This document shows positions 26,259 through 34,611 of a DNA stretch of 64,000 bases, in pieces. A program made the translations under genes and the position numbers. Source of the DNA: Stieleria mannarensis (GTDB taxonomy: Bacteria > Planctomycetota > Planctomycetia > Pirellulales > Pirellulaceae); NCBI RefSeq assembly GCF_014154935.1, contig NZ_JACEHH010000009.1, positions 155,047-219,046 of the forward strand, read 5' to 3'. Below the pieces are notes generated by a model. That model worked only from the letters and a program-made list of their open reading frames with translations, did not search any database and had not been told where the DNA came from. Position 1 is the stretch's first letter. Each line of letters begins with the position of its first letter.

Positions 26259-27265
26259 GTAGAACCGGCAATCGCAGTGGATGTGTCGGCCACCTTTTTC
26301 ACGCGATCGGAATCGGCATCATGCGACCTTAGCTGTCCGATCATGGTTTGAACGTGGAAGGTTCGGGCGTAGAGCCGAAGTGCCCAGCGGACGAGTTCAA
26401 GCTTCTCGGCGCGTGGCAGTTTCATCCCCGGGAAATAGGCCATGTCCGAATCGTCTTCCCGCCCCAAAACATCCGGCGGGTGCAGCAACAAAGAAGGCGT
26501 CGTACCGGTCCAGCGGCAAAGCCGAAACGCGTTGCTCAAGTACGTCCGCGCGGCGAGTTTCGAAACGCTTGCCAAGAACGTGAAGTAGCTGAAATGGATC
26601 GGCGTGCGGACCAGCGGCATCACCGTCACCGGGATCTCCCACAGCTGGCCGGCATCGACCCGGCGGCGGAACGGGCGATTCGGATTTCGCATCGCGGCGA
26701 ATCCTCCGTAGAGTTTCTTCGCCCGCTCTTTTTGCTCGCCTTGGAGCTTGGTGCGGGCCAGAAAGACGGCGCGGGCGATCGGAGCGACCGAGGTGGGAAA
26801 GAGGGAGGCGTCGTAGGCGTAATTCAGCTTTACCAAAACCCGCAACACTTCATCGGGACACGAGAATCCCGGACCGCGGAACCCCTGGGGATGAACGCCC
26901 AACGCCGACACCACCGCGTCGTGCGTCAACGAGATCTCGTCATCGATCTCGTGATCCTCCATCGTGTGCATCCAAGGCAGATGATTCATCGAGTGGTTGG
27001 CGTACTCGATCGCCTTGAGTGCCCGGAAGGATTCGATCGCTTGGACGTCCGCATCGCGACGTAGGTCTCGACCGACCACGAACACGGTCAACGGCAGATC
27101 CAGTTCGCCCAAAAGATCGACCATCCGCTCGGCGGCAATCGGCAGGTAGCTGGATGCCGATTCCCAATCCTGGCGGCCGGCGGCGCGTAGGTAGGCCCAT
27201 TTGTTGTCGAAGTCGACCGACAAACTTGCCACGGGCCGTTGCGGGTTGATAGCGGACGCGTTCAA
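26255..27265 (-). CDS. polysaccharide deacetylase
   Basis: 336 residues with a NodB-homology core. The catalytic Asp motif is LSVDFDNKW near residue 19. The zinc-binding His motif reads YANHSMNHLPW (about 91-101), and FRGPGFSCPDEVL matches the third motif. C-terminal TPSLLLHPPDVL likely carries the last His. There is no signal peptide, so it probably acts in the cytoplasm on a lipid-linked or nucleotide-linked intermediate. It sits between the initiating transferase and the WecB/TagA gene, and the three probably form one operon. The stop region abuts a family C repeat. Confidence 0.88.
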   Translation of the reverse strand: MNASAINPQRPVASLSVDFDNKWAYLRAAGRQDWESASSYLPIAAERMVDLLGELDLPLTVFVVGRDLRRDADVQAIESFRALKAIEYANHSMNHLPWMHTMEDHEIDDEISLTHDAVVSALGVHPQGFRGPGFSCPDEVLRVLVKLNYAYDASLFPTSVAPIARAVFLARTKLQGEQKERAKKLYGGFAAMRNPNRPFRRRVDAGQLWEIPVTVMPLVRTPIHFSYFTFLASVSKLAARTYLSNAFRLCRWTGTTPSLLLHPPDVLGREDDSDMAYFPGMKLPRAEKLELVRWALRLYARTFHVQTMIGQLRSHDADSDRVKKVADTSTAIAGST

Positions 27266-27334
27266 CCGTGTCCTCCGTCAAACGAAAGATCCTGTGAAAG
27301 AATCCGTTTCAGGTCGCGCCGCGGTCGCATCGTT

Positions 27335-28582
27335 CTATTCACCACCGCGTCCGGTCAACGGCACCAACGCGGTCCGGGCGATCAGATGCAAATCCCGCCA
27401 CAGGTCGTTGCGGTCGACATATTGCAAATCCATCCGCATCCAGTCGTCAAAGGTCTCCGCGGCCGCCTTGTTGACCTGCCAATAACACGTCATCCCCGGC
27501 GGCACATCCAATCGACGGCGTTGCCAATGATTGCAGGCGCGACTTTCGTGCCACGGCAGGGGCCGCGGACCGACTAGCGACATGTCACCGCGCAGCACGT
27601 TGATGAACTGGGGCAACTCGTCGATACAGGTCCGACGCAAGAAATGACCGATCGGCGTAACGCGGGGATCGTGTTTGATTTTAAAGGCGGGACCGTCGCG
27701 ATGGCTTTTGTCTCTCAATTCGGACTGCCGACTTTCGGCGTCGACGACCATGGTTCGCATCTTGTAGATCGTGAACGGGTTGCCGTGCAGTCCCTCGCGT
27801 GTCTGTTTAAAAAATGCCGGCCCGGGGCTGGTCAGTTTGACCGCAACCGCGGCGACGACCAACAACGGGCTGACCAAGAATAACCCGACCGATGCGCCGA
27901 CGATGTCGATGGCACGTTTGAACAAGCGACGCTGGGGCGACCGATTCGGCAACGGATCCTCATGCGTCACCAAGGCATCCGCCACCTCCGCTCGCATCTG
28001 CGCCCTGCCGGAATCCGACTCGTTCGCCGGCGATCGCACCGAGGGCGAACGTGGTTGAACCGCCAAACCCGTTGCCTCGTTGGCACCGTGATCGACGCGC
28101 AGCCAAGTGAATTCGGACGCGTCGTCCCGTCGTTGACCGCTCGCCCCGGTGGGGAGATCGCCATCGTGATCCGGGGCAAAGCCTTCGGGGTCATGAACAC
28201 GCAGCGAAAGCGTGGCGCCAATGTTTCGCGCCTCGCAGAGACTGGAAAGTCGATCCAACACGGCACGTCCGCCCATTTCCGGCGTATCGACCAGCAACAC
28301 GCCGAATTGGTGGTTCCCAAGGTCCGCCTTCTGATCGGTCAAGCGAACGTTGCGGTGCAGAATGCGGATCAGATCACCGCGACGCGAGGCGAATTTGCGC
28401 CCCCCGGCCATTCGGATCGTGACGATGCAGAATGGGATCGATCGGCGTGTCGCGCGGATTCGCTCACGCGTCACCTCACGATTGAATTCCGTCTTGGTCA
28501 ACAACAGCGAATCGCCATCCCGGAGGACCGAGTTTCGAAACGACACGCGTTTGATCAGGGCGTTTAGCACGGTGGATTCCAC
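27335..28582 (-). CDS. initiating sugar (phosphoglycosyl) transferase with degenerate GGDEF-like N-terminus
   Basis: 415 residues in two parts. The C-terminal 195 residues are a monotopic phosphoglycosyl transferase: membrane re-entrant helix KRAIDIVGASVGLFLVSPLL, FKQTREGLHGNPFTIYKMRT, the catalytic Asp-Glu in CIDELPQ (321-322), and RGDMSLVGPRPLP. This loads the first sugar phosphate onto the lipid carrier. The N-terminal part (about 28-130) has the layout of a GGDEF domain: FNREVTRERIRATRRSIPF then LTDQKADLGNHQFGVLLVDT, where GGDEF reads GNHQF, so cyclase activity is unlikely. The usual multi-pass N-terminus of WbaP/WcaJ-type enzymes is absent. It is the first gene of the polysaccharide group. 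Confidence 0.88.
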   Translation of the reverse strand: MESTVLNALIKRVSFRNSVLRDGDSLLLTKTEFNREVTRERIRATRRSIPFCIVTIRMAGGRKFASRRGDLIRILHRNVRLTDQKADLGNHQFGVLLVDTPEMGGRAVLDRLSSLCEARNIGATLSLRVHDPEGFAPDHDGDLPTGASGQRRDDASEFTWLRVDHGANEATGLAVQPRSPSVRSPANESDSGRAQMRAEVADALVTHEDPLPNRSPQRRLFKRAIDIVGASVGLFLVSPLLVVAAVAVKLTSPGPAFFKQTREGLHGNPFTIYKMRTMVVDAESRQSELRDKSHRDGPAFKIKHDPRVTPIGHFLRRTCIDELPQFINVLRGDMSLVGPRPLPWHESRACNHWQRRRLDVPPGMTCYWQVNKAAAETFDDWMRMDLQYVDRNDLWRDLHLIARTALVPLTGRGGE

Positions 28583-29004
28583 ACTCGTCTCACACGGCCA
28601 TCTTCTGTGAACCGCGAGGCTTCTTGAAAAAACAGGTCGTCGGCAACGGTCATCCAGCGTCGCCTTGCGTCAATGTCTACGTTCCGGTCAGTTTTCGCAT
28701 TCGTTTGGTCGCGGGAGCCGCCAGGGCTATCGGTCCCCCCCGGGGCGGCGGCACTGCGCCAATGCGAAACTCTTGGCGCGTTCCGCTACCCGCAGTTCAA
28801 GCTGCGGCGGACTGGTAGGCTAGTTATCCGGTCCAATCCGTCCAGGCGGTTTTCAGGCAATCATATTTGTAGTAGACCGAACGGCGAAAGTGGTGATTGT
28901 TGCACCGATTCTTACGGTTCGGATTTTTCGGTAACCTTAGGCAACGCGAAATGTCCATTCGAAACACCTACCACTTTCTCGGTTGATTCCAAAAGAGGGT
29001 CACT
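28583..29004. other. divergent intergenic region with one family A arm
   Basis: About 420 bases between the sugar transferase (minus) and the methyltransferase (plus). It holds the isolated family A right arm at 28765-28789. The last 100 bases are noticeably AT-richer, as expected of a promoter, but I cannot assign boxes. Confidence 0.55.
28765..28789 (-). repeat. family A repeat, right arm only
   Basis: Reads CGAAACTCTTGGCGCGTTCC and on to GCTAC, matching the right arm of the full palindromes. No left arm is visible within 100 bases. Confidence 0.75.
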
Positions 29005-29721
29005 TTGAACACATCCCAGCCACACGATGCGTCCGTTTTGTCACGCACCCTTGAGCCAGAGCCGATGGACGATGCCACGGAGGTCCAGGAGTATCAGCAA
29101 ATGGACCACCAAGGCGTCAATGCAGCCTTTGTCGACGACTTGATTGCCGGGGGGGGCGTCGGACCGCGAGTGATCGATCTGGGCTGCGGAACGGCGCTGA
29201 TCCCCGTCTTGCTGTGTCAAAAACGGAGCGACGTCGAAGTGGTGGGCGTCGACAGTTCGGTCGAAATGCTGGAAGCGGCGCGGATCGAGATCGAATTGGG
29301 ATCGGTGACCGGCCGAGTCCATCTGGAACACGCCGATTGCAAAGTTCTCGAAGGGTTCCAGGACGCGGCGGCCGACACCGTGATCTCCAACACGATGTTG
29401 CATCACGTCGCCGAACCGGCGCGGGTGGTCGCCCAGGCGATGCGTGTTTTGGCTCCCGGTGGGCGTCTGTTCCTGCGCGATTTGGTTCGTCCGGCGACCG
29501 AAGCCGAGGTCGAATCGCTGGTCGCCCTGCATGCCGAGGACGAGACCGAATACGCCCGACAGTTGCTTCGCCAATCCCTTCATGCCGCACTGACCGTCGA
29601 CGAAATCACGACCATCGCCGCCGCACACGGCATTCCGGGCACAGCGATCCGAATGACCAGTGACCGGCACTGGACCCTCGATTGGATCAAACCCGAAGCG
29701 GTGGAACGCAGCGGAGATTGA
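29005..29721 (+). CDS. class I SAM-dependent methyltransferase
   Basis: 238 residues from a TTG start preceded by AGAGGG; an internal ATG at 29065 is an alternative. Motif I is RVIDLGCGTALIPVLL, motif II EVVGVDSSVEMLEAA, and the later strand reads LAPGGRLFLRDLVRP, the usual class I fold with an SAM site. ADTVISNTMLHHVAEPARVV matches the ubiquinone/menaquinone-methylase-like (UbiE) superfamily. The acceptor substrate cannot be read from the sequence. It is followed after 100 bases by the haloperoxidase-like gene on the same strand. Confidence 0.88.
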   Translation: MNTSQPHDASVLSRTLEPEPMDDATEVQEYQQMDHQGVNAAFVDDLIAGGGVGPRVIDLGCGTALIPVLLCQKRSDVEVVGVDSSVEMLEAARIEIELGSVTGRVHLEHADCKVLEGFQDAAADTVISNTMLHHVAEPARVVAQAMRVLAPGGRLFLRDLVRPATEAEVESLVALHAEDETEYARQLLRQSLHAALTVDEITTIAAAHGIPGTAIRMTSDRHWTLDWIKPEAVERSGD

Positions 29722-29822
29722 TCTGATCCCGCGAGCGTGCAGCCCCACGCCATTTTGAGCGTGCGTTTTGTCATTATAATCAGGGTCAGGTTTTGCAACG
29801 TGTCGATGTGAAGGGGCCGTCG

Positions 29823-32321
29823 ATGGGAAAGCTAATGAGAGACGCTCTTTCAAAACGACGGTCCTACCGACGGTCCTGCCGACGGCGGGGACGATTGGAA
29901 CCACTGGCCAAACGGATGCTGCTCGCCGGAGACCTGCAAAGTCCCTACCAGCCGCGCGATGTCAACTTGGACTTGCAGGTCTCGGAACTCGACGCGCTGG
30001 CAGTGATCGACTTGCTCCGCGACCAGTCGACGCCTGAACTCGGTGCCGGCTTTTTCCCCGACGTCACCGGAAACGGGCAAATCACGCCCCATGACGTGCT
30101 GCTGGTGATCAACGAATTGATCGACGATGACCCCGCGATCGCGTCGCGGTTGATCCATGATTCGGGATTCGCCGGCAGCGCGAATTACGATCTGGTGACC
30201 AACGCGCCGGGGATCGAAATCTGGGCCTCGGAGTTTCTCGACGAAATCGAGTTGACGATCGACGGCACCTCCTTTGATGATCTGGCCGGGTTCGAAGTCG
30301 ACGGCCGACTGGTGCTTTCCGACGACGACATCGACGGCCTGGTTTCCGGACATCTGCAAGATGGCGACCACCAAGTCGCGATCTCGATTCCAGGCCGCAA
30401 CGCATCGATCGACTTCACCCTGTCGATCGATCGGACCGTCCCCACGCCGGTGCTGGATGCCGACGACGGCCGATTGCGGCTGCGACAGCGAAGTGTTGAG
30501 TTTCTATTTGACGAACCGTTGGCCCCCGAAGCGATCGCCGAAAGCAACTCTGCGGTCGAAGTGACCTCCGGCGGCAACGTGATTGATTCGGTTCCGATCG
30601 AAGCGATCACGCAGGACGCGACGCATCGATTGACGCTCAGATTCGCCGACAAGCTCAATGACGGAGAATACCGCATCACCCTGTCACCACGTCTTTGCGA
30701 CTTGGCCGGCAATGAAATCTCATCGGATCCATTCCCGCTGCTGGTCCATCAAACCGCCGACTTGGTCATGGATCCGCAATCGCAATTTGTGACAGTCTCG
30801 ACGGCGGACCCGACCATCTCGGTGCGTTGGGACGTTGCGACGCAAAAGGGGGTTGTGGCGACCTCTCCCGGACCGACCGTCGCTTCGCGCGCCTACGCCA
30901 TGGTCCACACCGCGATGTTCGACGCTTGGTCGGCCTACAATGCCGACGCGGTCTCGACGGTCAACCAGGACGTGTTGCAGCGACCGGCCAATGAAAATAC
31001 CGATGCGAACAAGGCCCAGGCGATGAGCCATGCGGCCTATCGAGTGCTGTCGGACTTGTTCCCCGAAGCCCAGCAGATCTTTGACGATTTGATGGTCGAT
31101 TTGGGTTACGACCGCGACAACGATTCGACCGACGTGACCACGCCTGCGGGCATCGGAAATGTGATGGCCGCAGAGCTCCTGCAGATCCGTCACGCCGATG
31201 GTTCCAACCAGCTCGGCGACAGCCCGGACGGGGTTTCCGGCGTCAAGTATTCCAACGTGACCGAGTACGCTCCGCTCAACCCCGTCGGGCAAACCGACGT
31301 GATCGGTGCTTGGACCCCGGAGTACGTGCCGATCGATGCCACCGCCGCAACGGCCATCCGTGAACAAAGCTTCTTGACACCCCACTGGTCGGACGTCACG
31401 CCGTTTAGTTTGACGACGGCATCCCAGTTTCGCCCCGAGCCGCCCGAGCCGTTCTTGTTGGTCGACGGCGCGGTGGATCTGGACACCCAAACCATCACGC
31501 TGGCCGATCAGTCCGTGATGACGATTGATCGCTCGTTGATCGGAACGGTCATTAACCCCGACTTTATCGCTCAAGCCCAGCGGGTCATCGACGCCAGTGG
31601 CGGTTTGACCGACCGTCAAAAGTTGATCGCCGAGTTCTGGGAAGACGCGGGAAGCACGTCGTTTCCACCCGGCACTTGGATGAGCTTTGGACAATTCCTG
31701 TCTGGCCGAGACGAACACTCGTTGGACCAGGACGCCGGGTTGTTCTTCGCCCTTTCCAATGCGGTCTTTGATGCCGGCATCGCCACGTGGGAAGCCAAGG
31801 CGTTTTACGATTATGCCCGCCCGGTCCGCGTCATCCGAGAACTGGGTGAATTGGGACTGATCGGCCAATTTCATCAGGCCTCGGGAACCTACCGGATCGA
31901 CGTTTGGTCGCCACAGACCGGTACGACCCAATCGATTCCGGCAACGGAGTTTCTGACCTACCAAACGCCCGGCAGCGATCCCTCCCCGCCGTTTGCCGAA
32001 TACACTTCCGGGCACAGCAGTTTTAGTGCGGCCGGCGCGACGATCTTGGAACGGTTTGCGGGATCGCCAGAATTCGGTGGGGAAGTCACCTTTGACACCG
32101 GCGAATCACGTTTCCAACCCGGCGCCGTCCCCGCAGCACCGGTGACGCTGCAGTGGTCGACGTTCCGCGAGGCGGCTGATGAAGCGGGCCTGTCTCGCAT
32201 CTATGGAGGGATTCACTTTGACGACGGAGATCTGCAAGGCCGAAAACTCGGCAACGACATCGGTATGGCCGTCTGGCAGCGGGCTCAACAATACATCGAC
32301 GGCACGGTCGGTTCGTCGTAG
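29823..32321 (+). CDS. exported vanadium haloperoxidase / PAP2-like protein with dockerin-like N-terminal repeats
   Basis: 832 residues from the ATG at 29823, preceded by AAGGGG. The N-terminus is very basic and carries RLEPLAKRMLLAGD (about 24-37), the planctomycete export-type motif. Residues 46-101 hold two EF-hand/dockerin-like units (DVNLDLQVSELDALAVIDLL; DVTGNGQITPHDVLLVINEL). A beta-rich linker (about 115-330) precedes the enzyme domain. The domain has the vanadate-site signature: Lys and Arg seven apart in KAFYDYARPVR, then EYTSGHSSFSAA, and SRIYGGIHFDDGD. Such enzymes oxidise halides with peroxide, but phosphatase activity is possible in the same superfamily. The product probably lies outside the cell or at its surface. 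Confidence 0.88.
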   Translation: MGKLMRDALSKRRSYRRSCRRRGRLEPLAKRMLLAGDLQSPYQPRDVNLDLQVSELDALAVIDLLRDQSTPELGAGFFPDVTGNGQITPHDVLLVINELIDDDPAIASRLIHDSGFAGSANYDLVTNAPGIEIWASEFLDEIELTIDGTSFDDLAGFEVDGRLVLSDDDIDGLVSGHLQDGDHQVAISIPGRNASIDFTLSIDRTVPTPVLDADDGRLRLRQRSVEFLFDEPLAPEAIAESNSAVEVTSGGNVIDSVPIEAITQDATHRLTLRFADKLNDGEYRITLSPRLCDLAGNEISSDPFPLLVHQTADLVMDPQSQFVTVSTADPTISVRWDVATQKGVVATSPGPTVASRAYAMVHTAMFDAWSAYNADAVSTVNQDVLQRPANENTDANKAQAMSHAAYRVLSDLFPEAQQIFDDLMVDLGYDRDNDSTDVTTPAGIGNVMAAELLQIRHADGSNQLGDSPDGVSGVKYSNVTEYAPLNPVGQTDVIGAWTPEYVPIDATAATAIREQSFLTPHWSDVTPFSLTTASQFRPEPPEPFLLVDGAVDLDTQTITLADQSVMTIDRSLIGTVINPDFIAQAQRVIDASGGLTDRQKLIAEFWEDAGSTSFPPGTWMSFGQFLSGRDEHSLDQDAGLFFALSNAVFDAGIATWEAKAFYDYARPVRVIRELGELGLIGQFHQASGTYRIDVWSPQTGTTQSIPATEFLTYQTPGSDPSPPFAEYTSGHSSFSAAGATILERFAGSPEFGGEVTFDTGESRFQPGAVPAAPVTLQWSTFREAADEAGLSRIYGGIHFDDGDLQGRKLGNDIGMAVWQRAQQYIDGTVGSS

Positions 32322-32500
32322 TGCCGGATGGGACTTTGGTCGTTATCGCTCCGCCGGCGGATTAAGGATCATTCGGAACGGTTCACGCCTAAGACGTCTG
32401 CCCCACCCCCCAGCGATCAATCCCTGTTGACCGGAGCCCCGATCCACTAGGATTGGAGATCGGCTTCTTCCTACCGCTTTTTGTCGCAAGACCCCGGCGT

Positions 32501-34297
32501 ATGAAACAAATTCGCAATTTTTGCATCATTGCCCATATTGATCACGGAAAATCGACCCTGGCCGACCGGCTGATCCAGGCCTGTGGCGGGGTCACCCAAC
32601 GTGAATTCCATGACCAGATGCTCGATTCGATGGACATCGAACGCGAGCGTGGGATCACGATCAAGAGCAACACGATCACGCTGGCCTACACCGCCAAAGA
32701 CGGCCAGGATTATCAATTGAATTTGATCGATACGCCCGGGCACGTGGATTTTTCCCACGAAGTCCGACGCTCGTTGATGGCCTGCGAAGGTGCCTTGATG
32801 GTCGTCGACGCGTCGCAAGGTGTCGAGGCTCAGACGGTGGCCAATCTGTACTTGGCGATGGAGTACGATCTGGAGATGCTGCCGGTGATCAACAAGATCG
32901 ATCTGCCGGCGGCGGACGTCGATCGGGTCCGCGAAGAAATCGACTCGGACCTGGGCCTCGACCCGTTCGCGGCGATCCCGGTTTCGGCGAAAACCGGCGA
33001 GGGCATCGAAGACGTTTTGGAAGGAATCGTCCAGCACCTGCCGCCGCCGGAGGGCGACCCGAATGCGCCGCTGAAGGCACTGGTTTTTGATGCCCATTTC
33101 GACAAGTACCGCGGTGTCATCCTGCAGTGCCGCGTCATGGAGGGCACGCTCAAAACCGGCCAGGCGATTCACTTCATGCACGGCGGTCACGACTACAAGG
33201 TCGATGAACTGGGTTACAACCAATTTAAATTGAACCCGCGAAAACAACTCGCCGCCGGCGAAGTCGGCTACATCGTCGCCGGCGTCAAAAGCGTTCAAGA
33301 CATCGAGATCGGCGACACCATCACGTTGCAAGATCGACCGGCCGACGCCCCTATCCCGGGATACCAGAAAGCCAAGCAAGTTGTGTTTTCGTCGGTCTAT
33401 CCGATGAGCACCGATGAGTACCAAGACCTGACCAAGGCACTCGAAAAACTGTCGATCAACGATGCCGCGCTGACCTACGAAAAGGACTCCTCGGCCGCCT
33501 TGGGGTTTGGATTTCGCTGCGGGTTCCTGGGGCTGTTGCACTTGGACGTGATTCAAGAACGCCTGCAACGCGAATTCGACATCGGCTTGGTCATCTCGGC
33601 GCCTTCGGTCAAGTACATCCTGTCACTTAAAGACGGCACGACCGTCGACGTCGACAATCCGTCTTACTGGCCCGATCCGTCAAACATCGATTCGGCATCC
33701 GAACCGTACATCAAGGCCTCGATCCTGACGCCGGAGGAATTCGTCGGCCCGGTGATGGAGTTGTGCCGCGAACATCGTTCGGAAGGCCAAACGATGAATT
33801 ATCTGTCCGCCGGTCGGGTCGAAGTGACCAGCGAAATGCCACTGGGCGAAGTGCTGTTCGACTTCTACGACAAATTGAAGATGATCACCCGCGGTTACGG
33901 ATCATTCGATTATGAACCGATCGAATACCGCAAAACCGACGTCGTCAAAGTTGACATCCTGGTCAACAAAGAACCCGTCGATGCGTTGGCCTATTTGGTG
34001 CACCGCGACAAGGCCCGGGCGCGGGCGTTGCATTACTGTGAACAGCTGGCCGAAGCGATCCCGAGGCACCAGTTCAAAATCCCGATCCAAGGTGCGATCG
34101 GCGGCACCATCATCGCCCGCGCGACGATCCAGCCCTACCGCAAGGACGTGACCGCCAAACTGTACGGCGGTGACGTGACGCGAAAGAAAAAGCTGTTGGA
34201 GAAACAGAAGAAGGGCAAGGCGAAGATGAAGCAGTTCGGCAGCGTCAACATCCCCCAAAAAGCCTTCGTCTCGGTGTTGCGCGCCGATAAGGACTAA
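32501..34297 (+). CDS. lepA: elongation factor 4 (LepA)
   Basis: 598 residues from the ATG at 32501, the normal family length. This translational GTPase acts on the ribosome. G1 is AHIDHGKSTLADRL, switch II LIDTPGHVDFSHE, and G4 NKIDLP. The C-terminal domain specific to LepA is present (TAKLYGGDVTRKKKLLEKQK and KAFVSVLRADKD). An in-frame extension upstream to 32453 is not needed. It is flanked by a secreted enzyme upstream and a secreted protein of unknown function downstream, neither obviously related. Confidence 0.97.
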   Translation: MKQIRNFCIIAHIDHGKSTLADRLIQACGGVTQREFHDQMLDSMDIERERGITIKSNTITLAYTAKDGQDYQLNLIDTPGHVDFSHEVRRSLMACEGALMVVDASQGVEAQTVANLYLAMEYDLEMLPVINKIDLPAADVDRVREEIDSDLGLDPFAAIPVSAKTGEGIEDVLEGIVQHLPPPEGDPNAPLKALVFDAHFDKYRGVILQCRVMEGTLKTGQAIHFMHGGHDYKVDELGYNQFKLNPRKQLAAGEVGYIVAGVKSVQDIEIGDTITLQDRPADAPIPGYQKAKQVVFSSVYPMSTDEYQDLTKALEKLSINDAALTYEKDSSAALGFGFRCGFLGLLHLDVIQERLQREFDIGLVISAPSVKYILSLKDGTTVDVDNPSYWPDPSNIDSASEPYIKASILTPEEFVGPVMELCREHRSEGQTMNYLSAGRVEVTSEMPLGEVLFDFYDKLKMITRGYGSFDYEPIEYRKTDVVKVDILVNKEPVDALAYLVHRDKARARALHYCEQLAEAIPRHQFKIPIQGAIGGTIIARATIQPYRKDVTAKLYGGDVTRKKKLLEKQKKGKAKMKQFGSVNIPQKAFVSVLRADKD

Positions 34298-34611
34298 ACC
34301 TTATTCGCTGCACATTCTTGACGCCATCGTGCAACGGGACCAATAGGACACATCGGACTTCTCGGTCCCCTAGGTCGTGTGGTGCTATCCGGCGTGCGCT
34401 ACTCAGACGCAGCGGTTGGCGTGCACCAGGCTCTGCAAGCAGCAATCGGAGACGGCACCAATCGGAGACGGCACCAATCGGAGACGGCACCAATCGGAGA
34501 CGGGGCTCGGAACGAGGCAGCAGGGGGAAACGCGTCAACGCCATGCGATCGCTCTGCATCAGCTATCATTCTCACTGCGTCTCTCCCCCCACCGCTGATC
34601 ACGAGTTCCTG
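34298..34611. other. intergenic region with 16-bp tandem repeat
   Basis: 314 bases between lepA and the next gene. Only the tandem repeat at 34443-34504 stands out. The short frames crossing it are repeat translations and not genes. Confidence 0.6.
34443..34504. repeat. 16-bp tandem repeat, about four copies
   Basis: CAATCGGAGACGGCAC is repeated head to tail at 34443, 34459 and 34475, with a partial fourth copy from 34491. It lies in the leader region of the downstream gene. Confidence 0.93.

Noticed and set aside
34318..34611. N-terminal extension of the secreted protein gene
   Set aside because: Translates the 16-base tandem repeat and an Arg/Ser-rich stretch; the downstream ATG at 34612 gives a signal peptide.
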